NCBI RefSeq assembly: GCF_029961145.1
Contig: NZ_JASBRG010000005.1
Location: 434,001-498,000 of the forward strand
Length of the DNA stretch: 64,000 nucleotides
Direction: 5' to 3'
From: Pinibacter soli
Lineage (GTDB): Bacteria; Bacteroidota; Bacteroidia; Chitinophagales; Chitinophagaceae
Positions 31,271 through 38,992 of this stretch are shown one piece after another. The notes under the pieces were generated by a model. That model worked only from the letters and a program-made list of their open reading frames with translations, searched no databases and was not told the origin of the DNA. A program made the position numbers and the translations under genes. The first letter of the stretch is position 1. The number at the start of each line of letters is the position of its first letter.

Positions 31271-32785
31271 ATGATGAGAAAAAACATTTTCGATAGAGCA
31301 ATTGAACTAGTGAGCCCCGCCATGGCGTTAAACCGGTATCACGCAAAAGCTCGGTTGGAAGTTGCAAATAAGCACTTCGAAAAAATGGTAAAGAACCAAG
31401 AAAGAAAATATGATGGAGCCTCTAAAGGGCGCCATTATTCTGATTGGTTCTCTCCGGAACAGAGTGTGAACCAAGAGGTGATTGCAGCGTTGACGACCCT
31501 ACGCAATAGATCCCGCGAGCTTGGACGTAACAATCCATATGCGATTAATGCTGTAAGAGCAATTCGAAATAATGTTGTTGGCACCGGTATCATTCCAACA
31601 GCAAAAGGAGCAGGAATTGGTAAAAACCAACTGAAGCAATTAAAAGAAGCATGGAATGATTGGGCTGGGAAAACCAATTGCGATTTCGATGATATGAATA
31701 CCTTCTACGGGTTGGAAAGCATTATCATGAAAACGGTTGTCGAATCTGGAGAGTGCCTTATCCGTAAGGTCCGTAGCACAAGCGCAGACGACATCCCGCT
31801 GCGATTGCAGATATTAGAAGGTGATTATATCGACAGCTCAAAGCACAATGGCCAATGGCAACCGGACAATACAATGCTATACTACGGCATCAAGTTCGCC
31901 AAAGATGGTAAGCGTTTAGGCTATTGGATATTCAGACACCACCCTAACGAGTTTGGAGCCGTGTCTGATTTTGTTCCTGCATCAGATATGATTCACGTCT
32001 ACGAGGTAGAGCGTCCCGGCCAGATGAGGGGTGTGCCATTTAGCTGTGGCGCCATGCTGCGTTTAAAAGATCTGGATGATTATGAATTTACTGAACGGAT
32101 AAGAAGTAAAGTAGCTGCAGCTTTTGCTGTATTTATCACAGACGATGCGACCTCGGAAAACAAGCCAGGGGATGGCGTTGACGATTTGGAAAAGGTAGAA
32201 CCTGGAATGATTAAACATTTGAAACCAGGACAAGGTATTTCGGTTGCTCAGCCTCCAATGACACAAGGGTTTTCCGAATTTGTAAAATCAAATCTTCGTG
32301 GAATATCCGCAGGCTTCGGAACCAGCTATGAAACGCTGACAAACGATTACAGCAATGTAAACTTTAGCAGTGGTCGTATGGGATGGCTTGAGTTCAATCG
32401 GAACGTCGAACATCTGCAGTGGAATTTACTTATCCCTCGTTTTTGTGATAAAGTTTATCCATGGTTCGTTGAAGCTTGCCAGTTGAAAGGGATTATACCT
32501 TTTGGTGCCAAAGTAAAAGTAACATGGACGCCACCACGCAGAGAAATGATAGATCCGTTGAAAGAAATACAAGCCATTAAGGAACAGTTGCGCGCCGGTC
32601 TATGCTCATGGCAAGATGTAGTGAGAATGTTCGGATACATACCTGAAGAGTTGACGGAAGAATTGAAACAAGATGCTGAGATGTGGGATAACCTGGAACT
32701 CAAACCAACCATTGATGCCCGCTTTGATCCCAACAGACCTCCGGATCAAGAACCGCAAGATGTTTCTTCAGAAAAACCAGAATAA
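31271..32785 (+). CDS. Portal protein, lambda gpB family
   Basis: 504 residues. The family pattern is clear: the opening IELVSPAMALNRYHAKARLE, then SRELGRNNPYAINAVRAIRN NVVG, WAGKTNCDF, RQ-like LQILEGDYIDSS, VYEVERPGQMRGVPFSCGAM, and LRGISAGFGTSYETLTNDYS NVNFSSGR. Twelve subunits form the DNA channel at the capsid vertex, to which the terminase docks. The C-terminal tail is Pro/Glu-rich. Two ATGs in a row at 31271/31274 are equivalent starts. Confidence 0.95.
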   Translation: MMRKNIFDRAIELVSPAMALNRYHAKARLEVANKHFEKMVKNQERKYDGASKGRHYSDWFSPEQSVNQEVIAALTTLRNRSRELGRNNPYAINAVRAIRNNVVGTGIIPTAKGAGIGKNQLKQLKEAWNDWAGKTNCDFDDMNTFYGLESIIMKTVVESGECLIRKVRSTSADDIPLRLQILEGDYIDSSKHNGQWQPDNTMLYYGIKFAKDGKRLGYWIFRHHPNEFGAVSDFVPASDMIHVYEVERPGQMRGVPFSCGAMLRLKDLDDYEFTERIRSKVAAAFAVFITDDATSENKPGDGVDDLEKVEPGMIKHLKPGQGISVAQPPMTQGFSEFVKSNLRGISAGFGTSYETLTNDYSNVNFSSGRMGWLEFNRNVEHLQWNLLIPRFCDKVYPWFVEACQLKGIIPFGAKVKVTWTPPRREMIDPLKEIQAIKEQLRAGLCSWQDVVRMFGYIPEELTEELKQDAEMWDNLELKPTIDARFDPNRPPDQEPQDVSSEKPE

Positions 32786-32789
32786 CATT

Positions 32790-32814
32790 AAGGCTCCTTC
32801 AAAGGGGCTTTTTT
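32790..32814 (+). terminator. Terminator after the portal gene
   Basis: Stem aaggctcc (32790-32797) with ggggcttt (32804-32811), eight pairs including two wobbles, followed by a T-run. It separates the packaging genes from the capsid genes. Confidence 0.8.
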
Positions 32815-32825
32815 GTTGCTCACAA

Positions 32826-32884
32826 CTTGCCTAAAGTTTGCCTAAAGTTTGCCTATAAACACGATTGACTGATTTCTAGTTTTG
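32826..32884 (+). promoter_or_regulatory. TTTGCCTAAAG repeat array and promoter-like site before the capsid gene
   Basis: Three head-to-tail 11-base units: cttgcctaaag (32826-32836), tttgcctaaag (32837-32847), tttgcctataaac (32848-32860). A perfect Bacteroidota -7 element TAnnTTTG (tagttttg, 32877-32884) follows, with a TTTG in the third unit 25 bases upstream. The same array occurs at 43642. It probably recruits a phage late activator or contributes -33 elements (inference). Confidence 0.65.
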
Positions 32885-32907
32885 AATTCGATAACAAAAA
32901 TGCATCG

Positions 32908-34962
32908 ATGCCGAAAGAAAACAGAACGATAATAGGTAAGCAGTATTTCAGAGCAACATTTGACAAAAATTCAATCTCAAAGGAAGATAGAACGGTCGAT
33001 GTTGTATTTGTAACAGAGCGCCAGGTAATGATGTACAATTGGGATATCGGTCTTTTCTATGAAGTTCTCCCATGCAACGAAATCAATGGTGATTTAGGAA
33101 GGCTTAATAATGGAGCTCCGCTATGCGACACACACGACACTTCAAGTGTTCGTAATGGATTAGGAGTTGTCGAGAAGGCTTGGTTTGATAATGGTATTGG
33201 TCGCGCTACTGTAAGGTTTTCCAAAAGAGCCGATGTTGATCCTGTATGGCAAGATGTACAAGACAGTATCATTACAGGAGTTAGCGTTGGATATATCGTT
33301 TACGAATATGAAGAAGTTGGTGTAAAGGAAAACATTCCACTCATCAGAGCAAACAAGTGGGAAGGAACTGAAATATCTCTTGCTCTAGTTCAAGCTGATA
33401 GCGGTGCAGGTGTTGGCCGTGCAGCGTCCGATGACGTTAAGCAAGATGTAATAATGATTCGCAAAAATTCAAATTCAAATACAATGACAGAAGCTGAAAA
33501 AGCTGCACTGGCAGCAGAGCGCAAAAGAAGCGCCGAAATTTTAAAAGCATGCCGTGCGGCTAATTTTAGCAATGAGTATGCTCAGGAATTGATCGAAAGT
33601 GAAAGAAGCCTTGAAGAGGCTTTGACCGCCATCAATGCCAAAAAAAGTGAAACGCCTCCTGTTAACGAAAGCGAGGTTCGTACACAAGCAACTAAAGCTG
33701 AAAGAACACGTGCTTCGGAGATATCAAAAGCATCCCGCGCAGTCGGCTTGCCTGACTCATTTGCGCAAAAACTTATTGATGACGGAACAAGCTTGGAAAA
33801 TGCCCGCGCTGCGATCATTGATGAAGCTGCAAAAAAGAATCCTGTGGAACCAAAACCTCAATCCGGCGTAATAATTGGAGCGGATGAAAAGGATAAGAAA
33901 CAACGCGGCATGGAATCTTCCATCATGCATCGTGCGGGTGTTTTGAAAGCTGAAACAGCTGGTGATCCTGGCGAATTCCGTAGCATGACCTTGATGGATC
34001 TTGCAAAGGATTGCTTGACAAATGCAGGCATCAATTATCGCGGCTTGTCACAGATGGAAATTGCATCCCGTGCGTTACAAATGGGCTCTCGTGATGGCGG
34101 CGGATTAGCGACAGGTGATTTCTCTTATATTTTGGCCAACGTTTTGAATAAAACATTGCGCACAATGTACGATCTGCAAGCAAGGTCATTCACGCAGTGG
34201 ACTCGCAAATCAACAACCTCCGACTTCAAACAGATTTTACGCACGCAAATTTCCGACTTGAAACTGACACCAGTTCAAGAAGGTGGCGAATACCAATATG
34301 CGCAAATTTCTGATTCTGGTGAATCATACAAGGTTGCGAAATGGGGTAAGATCGTTAATATCAACTGGGAAGCGATCGTTAACGATGACCTGAGTGCATT
34401 TTCAAGAATCCCCTCTTTCCTTGCCGGAGCTGTTGCTCAAATGCAATCTGATGTGATCTATGCGATCCTTACAGGCTCTCATATTATGGGCGACACTAAC
34501 GAGTTGTTTGATGCTACAAATCACGGCAACTATACATCAACTGGTACTGCGATCAGTGCAGTCAGTATTGGCGTTGCTCGTCAGATGATGCGTGATCAAA
34601 AATCTCCTGGCAACAACATTCTGAATATCGCTCCTAAGTTTTTGATTGTTGGTTCTCAAAACGAGGCCCTTGCGTTGCAGTACAGCTCACAAAACTATGT
34701 TGCTACGAAGCAAGCAGATATTAACGTTTGGACTGGCCTTATCACTCCGATCGTTGATGCCCGTATTTCTGGCAAACAATGGTTCATGACAGCTGATCCA
34801 GCTTTGATCGACACAGTTGAATATGCAACGTTGGAAGGCAATGACATTTACACTGAATCCAAATACGGATTTGAAGTGGATGCATTGCAGTACAAACTGC
34901 GTACTGTATTCGGGGCAAAGGCAATCGATTGGAGAGGCATGTACAAAAACACTGGCGCGTAA
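32908..34962 (+). CDS. Prohead protease-scaffold-major capsid fusion protein
   Basis: 684 residues. Residues 1-170 are an HK97/S78-like prohead protease, with catalytic His76 (LCDTHDTSS) and Ser126 (ITGVSVGYIV). Residues about 190-330 form a helical scaffold that contains an internal duplication (RSAEILKACRAANFSNEYAQ / RASEISKASRAVGLPDSFAQ). From about residue 345 (MESSIMHRAGV) to the end is the HK97-fold major capsid protein (TTSDFKQILRTQISDLKLT, GEYQYAQISDSGESYKVAKW). One reading frame thus supplies protease, scaffold and shell, presumably separated by self-cleavage. Confidence 0.93.
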   Translation: MPKENRTIIGKQYFRATFDKNSISKEDRTVDVVFVTERQVMMYNWDIGLFYEVLPCNEINGDLGRLNNGAPLCDTHDTSSVRNGLGVVEKAWFDNGIGRATVRFSKRADVDPVWQDVQDSIITGVSVGYIVYEYEEVGVKENIPLIRANKWEGTEISLALVQADSGAGVGRAASDDVKQDVIMIRKNSNSNTMTEAEKAALAAERKRSAEILKACRAANFSNEYAQELIESERSLEEALTAINAKKSETPPVNESEVRTQATKAERTRASEISKASRAVGLPDSFAQKLIDDGTSLENARAAIIDEAAKKNPVEPKPQSGVIIGADEKDKKQRGMESSIMHRAGVLKAETAGDPGEFRSMTLMDLAKDCLTNAGINYRGLSQMEIASRALQMGSRDGGGLATGDFSYILANVLNKTLRTMYDLQARSFTQWTRKSTTSDFKQILRTQISDLKLTPVQEGGEYQYAQISDSGESYKVAKWGKIVNINWEAIVNDDLSAFSRIPSFLAGAVAQMQSDVIYAILTGSHIMGDTNELFDATNHGNYTSTGTAISAVSIGVARQMMRDQKSPGNNILNIAPKFLIVGSQNEALALQYSSQNYVATKQADINVWTGLITPIVDARISGKQWFMTADPALIDTVEYATLEGNDIYTESKYGFEVDALQYKLRTVFGAKAIDWRGMYKNTGA

Positions 34963-34989
34963 TTCAATTTCAAAACCACATTAAATAAC

Positions 34990-35013
34990 GCCCCATTGCA
35001 AAGGCAATGGGGC
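34990..35013 (+). other. Perfect intercistronic hairpin after the capsid gene
   Basis: gccccattgc (34990-34999), loop aaag, gcaatggggc (35004-35013): ten perfect pairs and no T-run. It could slow transcription or protect the capsid mRNA 3' end, setting the ratio of capsid to downstream products. Confidence 0.65.
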
Positions 35014-35028
35014 ACTAAATAAAACAAG

Positions 35029-35355
35029 ATGAACACGTTAGTAAGTAGCGGTAAAACAGTCGAAGTTGTAACCCCTTCTGGTGGCTATGGTAGTGGCCAA
35101 CCAGTATTACTTGGCAGCATCGTAGGGATTAGCGCAAATAAATATGCGCAAAATGATACTGCGGTAATTTACCTGGTTGGAGCACATAAGGTAGCAAAAG
35201 CATCTGGAGCAGCATGGGCCGTTGGTGATAAAATTTACTGGGACGATACAGCAAAAGTATTTACCAAAACAGCAACCAGCAATACTCTTGCGGGATACGC
35301 ATGGGCAGCAGCTTTAAGCGCAGATGCAACGGGCGTAATTTTCCTTCGTCAATAA
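35029..35355 (+). CDS. Capsid decoration-like protein, DUF2190 family
   Basis: 108 residues with the DUF2190 pattern: NTLVSSGKTVEVVTPSGGYG SGQPVLLG, GSIVGISANKYAQ, AVGDKIYWDDTAKVFTKTAT, and a final GVIFLRQ. Proteins of this type follow the capsid gene and form beta-tulip trimers that cement the shell. The position here right after the capsid fusion gene fits. Confidence 0.82.
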   Translation: MNTLVSSGKTVEVVTPSGGYGSGQPVLLGSIVGISANKYAQNDTAVIYLVGAHKVAKASGAAWAVGDKIYWDDTAKVFTKTATSNTLAGYAWAAALSADATGVIFLRQ

Positions 35356-35374
35356 AAATATTCGCCAATATTTT
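35355..35374 (+). other. AT-rich hairpin touching the next start codon
   Basis: aaaatatt (35355-35362), cgcc, aatatttt (35367-35374): eight perfect pairs ending on the base before ATG 35375. It may control translation of the connector gene. Confidence 0.5.
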
Positions 35375-35713
35375 ATGAATCTGTTTGATGGATTACAAAG
35401 GGCAGCACAAAACGTTGTTACCAATGCAATGGGTTATGATGCCCTTTGGACGCCATCAACAGGCGGCGAAACATTAACGGCCAGAGTTCTTTTCAATAAG
35501 CCAACGCAAAAAGAAAATGTAAGTGATGATGATTATTTAGCAATCAGGCCGCGCATGGAATATTTCTCCGGAGATTTCCCTGGTCTGCTTGATAGCGTTA
35601 GAGACAACAACAATGAAATGGTGATCATCAGCGATATTTCTTACGTCGCTTTCCGTGGCGAAATGAAGTTTGATGGCAAAACAATCATAATCTATTTAGA
35701 ACAGCAACAATGA
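35375..35713 (+). CDS. Head-tail connector/adaptor protein
   Basis: 112 residues, beta-rich (LTARVLFNKPTQKENVSDDD YLAIRPRMEYFSGDFPGL, MVIISDISYVAFRGEMKFDG KTIIIYLEQQ). Size, the GDFPGL turn and position after decoration protein suggest the FII/gifsy-2-type head-tail joining family. It overlaps the next gene by 4 bp. Confidence 0.6.
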   Translation: MNLFDGLQRAAQNVVTNAMGYDALWTPSTGGETLTARVLFNKPTQKENVSDDDYLAIRPRMEYFSGDFPGLLDSVRDNNNEMVIISDISYVAFRGEMKFDGKTIIIYLEQQQ

Positions 35714-36183
35714 ACATCAGCGCAATTCAAAGCAGTATTGTAACCAAGCTTTCGACAGAGTTTGAAGCATTAGGATTACAGTTTCTTGCGAAAGATGTTC
35801 CTGATTCTGATAAAGACTATGACATTGCTGTTACAAAGCCGGTCGCTTACGTCGTATACATGGGAAGCCAGGCACTGCCAAGCATCTCAACCAATGTAAT
35901 AGCACAGGTTAGAAACCTTCAGTTCAATGTTGAAATTCATGCCCGCACATTGTATCGGGAAAACGGATTGCATGTTGTAAGAGACATTGTTGAACAAATT
36001 CTAATTGGATTCAAACCATTAAACAGCCAACGGCTTTTCCTACTTAAGGATGAAATAAGCAAAACTGATCAAGGCATTTGGGTCCACATCCTGCAATTAC
36101 AATGCGAGTCAAGACTCATTCAGGTCGACGAACCCCGAAACATTATCATCCCAGAATTTAAAGAACTGGTAAAAGAAGATTAA
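35710..36183 (+). CDS. Tail completion protein, gp37/DUF1834 family
   Basis: 157 residues; Mu gp37-like (AIQSSIVTKLSTEFEALGLQ, VAYVVYMGSQ, RNLQFNVEIHARTLYRENGL HVVRDIVEQILIGFKP). In Mu-like phages this gene lies just before the tail sheath gene and works in joining tail to head, as here. Confidence 0.75.
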   Translation: MNISAIQSSIVTKLSTEFEALGLQFLAKDVPDSDKDYDIAVTKPVAYVVYMGSQALPSISTNVIAQVRNLQFNVEIHARTLYRENGLHVVRDIVEQILIGFKPLNSQRLFLLKDEISKTDQGIWVHILQLQCESRLIQVDEPRNIIIPEFKELVKED

Positions 36184-36186
36184 AAC

Positions 36187-36393
36187 ATGAAAAACTTTTT
36201 ATACATCGGCCAACAGCCACACAATTCAACCATCTTGTTCGATGAACAAGGTAAGAAAGTGCAAAAAGATATTCGCCTCGCTGCTGGAGATGAGGCGCTT
36301 CTCCCGGAAGAAAATCCGGTTGTAATTGCACTCGTTGCAAATGGTTTGTTGGTGGAAAGCAAACAAAATTCTACACCAAAAAATTCAAAATAA
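36187..36393 (+). CDS. Small tail-region protein, DUF2635-like
   Basis: 68 residues (PHNSTILFDEQGKKVQKDIR LAAGDEALLPEENPVVIAL). Small proteins with a conserved acidic-Pro turn before the sheath gene are typical of Mu-like phages (gp38/DUF2635), and the length and place fit. Its stop overlaps the sheath start by one base, suggesting translational coupling. Confidence 0.55.
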   Translation: MKNFLYIGQQPHNSTILFDEQGKKVQKDIRLAAGDEALLPEENPVVIALVANGLLVESKQNSTPKNSK

Positions 36394-37814
36394 TGTCCGC
36401 AAATTACTTACACGGCGTTGAAACAATCGAAAGCGAAGTTGGCGGGCAACCGATAACAGTTGTTAAGTCAAGTGTTATCGCGTTGATTGGTATTGCTCCG
36501 GTCGGAGCAAAAAACGTATTGATTTGCTGCAACAGCGCAAAGGATGATGCTGTATTCGGCAAACCAGTGCCAGGGTTCAACATTCCTAAAACCCTGCAAA
36601 TCATTCGTGCGATCGCTGGCAGTGCTCCCATCCTTGTTGTAAATACATTCGATGCAACGACAAACACTGTTGCTGTATCGAACGAATCGCAGACCGTTAC
36701 AAATGGCAAATTAAAACTTGCATTTGCGCCGATCGGGACTGTTACGATCAAAGCGAGCGATGGAACTACACCAGCACCGATCGTAAAGGATGTCGACTAT
36801 ACGCTTGATGAGTATGGAAACTTTCAGGTGATCAGTACAAACATCGCGGAAGGAACTACTTATAAGTTCTCTTATAAAAAGCTTGATGCAAGTACTGTTA
36901 CAACTACGCAGCTTATTGGTAGTGTGGATGTAAACAACAACCGCACCGGTATGGCTTTGTTTGATCTTGCGTACAACACATTTGGCTTTAAACCCAAAGT
37001 GATGATCGCGCCAACATACAGCAGTCTTTCGGCAATTTCTGACGCGCTGGCAACATGTGCGCAAAAGTTCCGCGCAATCTATTTGTTAGACGCACCTTAT
37101 GGAACTACGATCGCAGGTGCAATTGCTGGCCGTGGCATCGCTGGTACCATTGTGTTTAACACAAGCGACCAGAGAGCGGTACTTCTTTATCCATATGTCA
37201 AAACGTTTGACGATTACTCTCAAGCGGATGCGGACTACCCGTTCTCTGCATTCATGGCGGGTGTCATCATAAAAACCGATAGCAATCTTGGCTACTGGTA
37301 TTCTCCATCTAATAAGGAGATCAGCAACGCATCAGGAAGCGAAAGAGTTATCGAGTGGGCAATCAATGATGCGAATTGTGAAGCCAACCAGTTGAACGCT
37401 GTTGGTATTGTTACCCTTGCGGCAGGATTCGGTACCGGCATTCGTACATGGGGCAACCGTAATGCTGCTTTCCCTACTGATACTACCATCAAAAACTTTA
37501 TCAACATCAGGCGTACTGATGATATGGTAGTAGAAAGCATGGAGATTGCATCATTGCCATACATTGACCTGCCGTTGGATCAGGCCCAAATTGACAACAT
37601 CCGTGAAGCCGGCAATACGTTCATGAGAACACAGATCCAGAGAAAAGCTGTGTTGCCTGGTAGCCGTGTTGAGTACAATCCGGAGGATAACAGCTCCGCT
37701 GATCTGGCTGCCGGCAAGCTAACGCTTACCAGAATTTACATGGTGCCGCCTCCAACCGAGCGCATAACGTTCAAGGATGTTTTGGACACTTCATTGCTTA
37801 ACCAATTCAAATAA
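36393..37814 (+). CDS. Contractile tail sheath protein
   Basis: 473 residues. Family features: the opening LHGVETIESEVGGQPITVVK SSVIALIGIAPVG, AVFGKPVPGF, and the C-terminal sheath domain ending GKLTLTRIYMVPPPTERITF KDVLDTSLLN. The C-terminal region holds VGIVTLAAGFGTGIRTWGNR N and FINIRRTDDMVVESME. Polymerises around the tube and contracts on infection. This makes the phage a myovirus-type. Confidence 0.95.
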   Translation: MSANYLHGVETIESEVGGQPITVVKSSVIALIGIAPVGAKNVLICCNSAKDDAVFGKPVPGFNIPKTLQIIRAIAGSAPILVVNTFDATTNTVAVSNESQTVTNGKLKLAFAPIGTVTIKASDGTTPAPIVKDVDYTLDEYGNFQVISTNIAEGTTYKFSYKKLDASTVTTTQLIGSVDVNNNRTGMALFDLAYNTFGFKPKVMIAPTYSSLSAISDALATCAQKFRAIYLLDAPYGTTIAGAIAGRGIAGTIVFNTSDQRAVLLYPYVKTFDDYSQADADYPFSAFMAGVIIKTDSNLGYWYSPSNKEISNASGSERVIEWAINDANCEANQLNAVGIVTLAAGFGTGIRTWGNRNAAFPTDTTIKNFINIRRTDDMVVESMEIASLPYIDLPLDQAQIDNIREAGNTFMRTQIQRKAVLPGSRVEYNPEDNSSADLAAGKLTLTRIYMVPPPTERITFKDVLDTSLLNQFK

Positions 37815-37819
37815 TAACG

Positions 37820-38344
37820 ATGGCAGGTATACAAATAAATAGTCTCGTGAATGCCAATGTATATAACAATGGCAACAGCCTTCTTGGCAAGGTTGAAGAA
37901 ATTCAACTGCCTGCGATCAAAGCGAAGGCAGTTGATGTAAAAGCCTTGGGCATGTTCATGGCAACTGAAATCCCGAGCGGGTTTGAAAAGATGACCGGCA
38001 AAATGAAATGGAATGCTGTTTATCCGGACCTGATTAAAGAATTTGGTAGCCCATATTCTACAAAGCAGATCCAGGTGCGCGGAAATCTTGAGTCGTGGGA
38101 TTCAAGCGGACGCATTTCAGAGGTACCGGTTGTTGCTTTCCTTACAGTTCGTTTCAAAGACGTAATGCCAGCGATAACGTACAAACAAAACGACAACCCA
38201 GAGCAGGAAAGCGAGTTTAGCTGCAGCTATTACAGACTTGAAATCGACGGTAAAAAGATGATCGAGGTAGATGCAATGGCGAATGTTTTCTTCATCGGAG
38301 ATGAGGATCAACTAACAAAGTACCGCGCAAATCTCGGTTTCTAA
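37820..38344 (+). CDS. Major tail tube protein, FII family
   Basis: 174 residues with P2 FII-like pattern (INSLVNANVYNNGNSLLGKV EEIQLPAIKAKAVDVKALGM, GFEKMTGKMKWNAVYPDLIK, VRGNLESWDSSGRI, YYRLEIDGKKMIEVDAMANV). Forms the inner tube through which DNA passes. Five bp after the sheath gene, the invariable order in contractile phages. Confidence 0.93.
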   Translation: MAGIQINSLVNANVYNNGNSLLGKVEEIQLPAIKAKAVDVKALGMFMATEIPSGFEKMTGKMKWNAVYPDLIKEFGSPYSTKQIQVRGNLESWDSSGRISEVPVVAFLTVRFKDVMPAITYKQNDNPEQESEFSCSYYRLEIDGKKMIEVDAMANVFFIGDEDQLTKYRANLGF

Positions 38345-38373
38345 TTAAAATAAAAAGGCAAATCAAATTATAG

Positions 38374-38401
38374 GCTGACTGTAAATGCAGTCAGCTTTTT
38401 T
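38374..38401 (+). terminator. Terminator or attenuator after the tube gene
   Basis: gctgactg (38374-38381) pairs with cagtcagc (38388-38395) and a run of six T follows. Sheath and tube are needed in high copy, so partial termination here would lower expression of the chaperone and later genes. Confidence 0.85.
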
Positions 38402-38423
38402 AAGCACTATCAACACAAAAAAA

Positions 38424-38825
38424 ATGGAACAACTTAATCAAGACAACACAACACAAGCGTCAACAACAACTGCAACTGAGCCAGCCGTTACCTACCCAAC
38501 AACTCCGAATGCAGAAGGGTTCTTTTATGAATCAGAAGAAGACAGCGAAATAGGAATATTAACAAAAATATACCCTAATGGAAATAAGATTAAAAAGGTG
38601 CTTCTGCCAAAGTGTGGACGAATTGCTGTAGTAAGAGAGTTGACAGGAAACGACAATAAGGAAATTGCCAAATTCATGGGGAAAGACGTTGAGAAATATC
38701 AAAGCGCTTCACTTACGATAGCGACTACCATCGATGGGCAAAGAGAAACATTCGAATTTTTCAATTCGTTAAAACTGAAAGACTACAACAGATTACTAGC
38801 TATTCACTCTGATCTAAATTTTTGA
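38424..38825 (+). CDS. Tail assembly chaperone, short form (gpE-like)
   Basis: 133 residues from ATG 38424 (an upstream in-frame ATG at 38385 overlaps the terminator T-run). A disordered Thr/Gln-rich N-terminus is followed by the chaperone domain (TKIYPNGNKIKKVLLPKCGR IAVVRELTGNDNKEIAKF, SLTIATTIDGQRETFEFFNS LKLKDYNRLLAIHSD). It lies between tube and tape-measure genes, the fixed place of the G/GT or E/E' pair. It ends with the slippery sequence at 38816-38822, so a fraction of ribosomes should continue into the 38822 frame. Confidence 0.85.
   Translation: MEQLNQDNTTQASTTTATEPAVTYPTTPNAEGFFYESEEDSEIGILTKIYPNGNKIKKVLLPKCGRIAVVRELTGNDNKEIAKFMGKDVEKYQSASLTIATTIDGQRETFEFFNSLKLKDYNRLLAIHSDLNF
38816..38822 (+). 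promoter_or_regulatory. Programmed -1 frameshift site AAATTTT
   Basis: In the zero frame the codons read ctA AAT TTT tga. A AAT TTT is a perfect X XXY YYZ heptamer directly before the stop. A -1 slip moves reading to TTG ATC AGC, which is exactly the open 38822-38992 frame. This is the conserved tail-chaperone frameshift of dsDNA tailed phages. Confidence 0.85.
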
Positions 38826-38992
38826 TCAGCCGCGAAACGATCGCCGACGTAGCGGCATATTATGGACAGAGTCCACTGCAGGTGGAAAGGTGGACAACGG
38901 CTCAAATATATGAATGGCATAGTGCAGCGATAAAGCTGGAAAAGATGGCAGCTGAATCATACAAAAAGAAAAAAGAAAAAAACAGTGGATAA
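38822..38992 (+). CDS. Tail assembly chaperone, frameshift extension (gpE'-like)
   Basis: A 56-residue frame in the -1 register reading SRETIADVAAYYGQSPLQVE RWTTAQIYEWHSAAIKLEKM and a Lys/Glu tail. The content resembles the C-terminal T domain of gpGT-type proteins that bind the tape measure protein. It has no good start codon (TTG at best), so it is probably made only as a fusion with the upstream ORF, giving about 189 residues. It overlaps the tape-measure start by eight bases. Confidence 0.8.
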   Translation: MISRETIADVAAYYGQSPLQVERWTTAQIYEWHSAAIKLEKMAAESYKKKKEKNSG

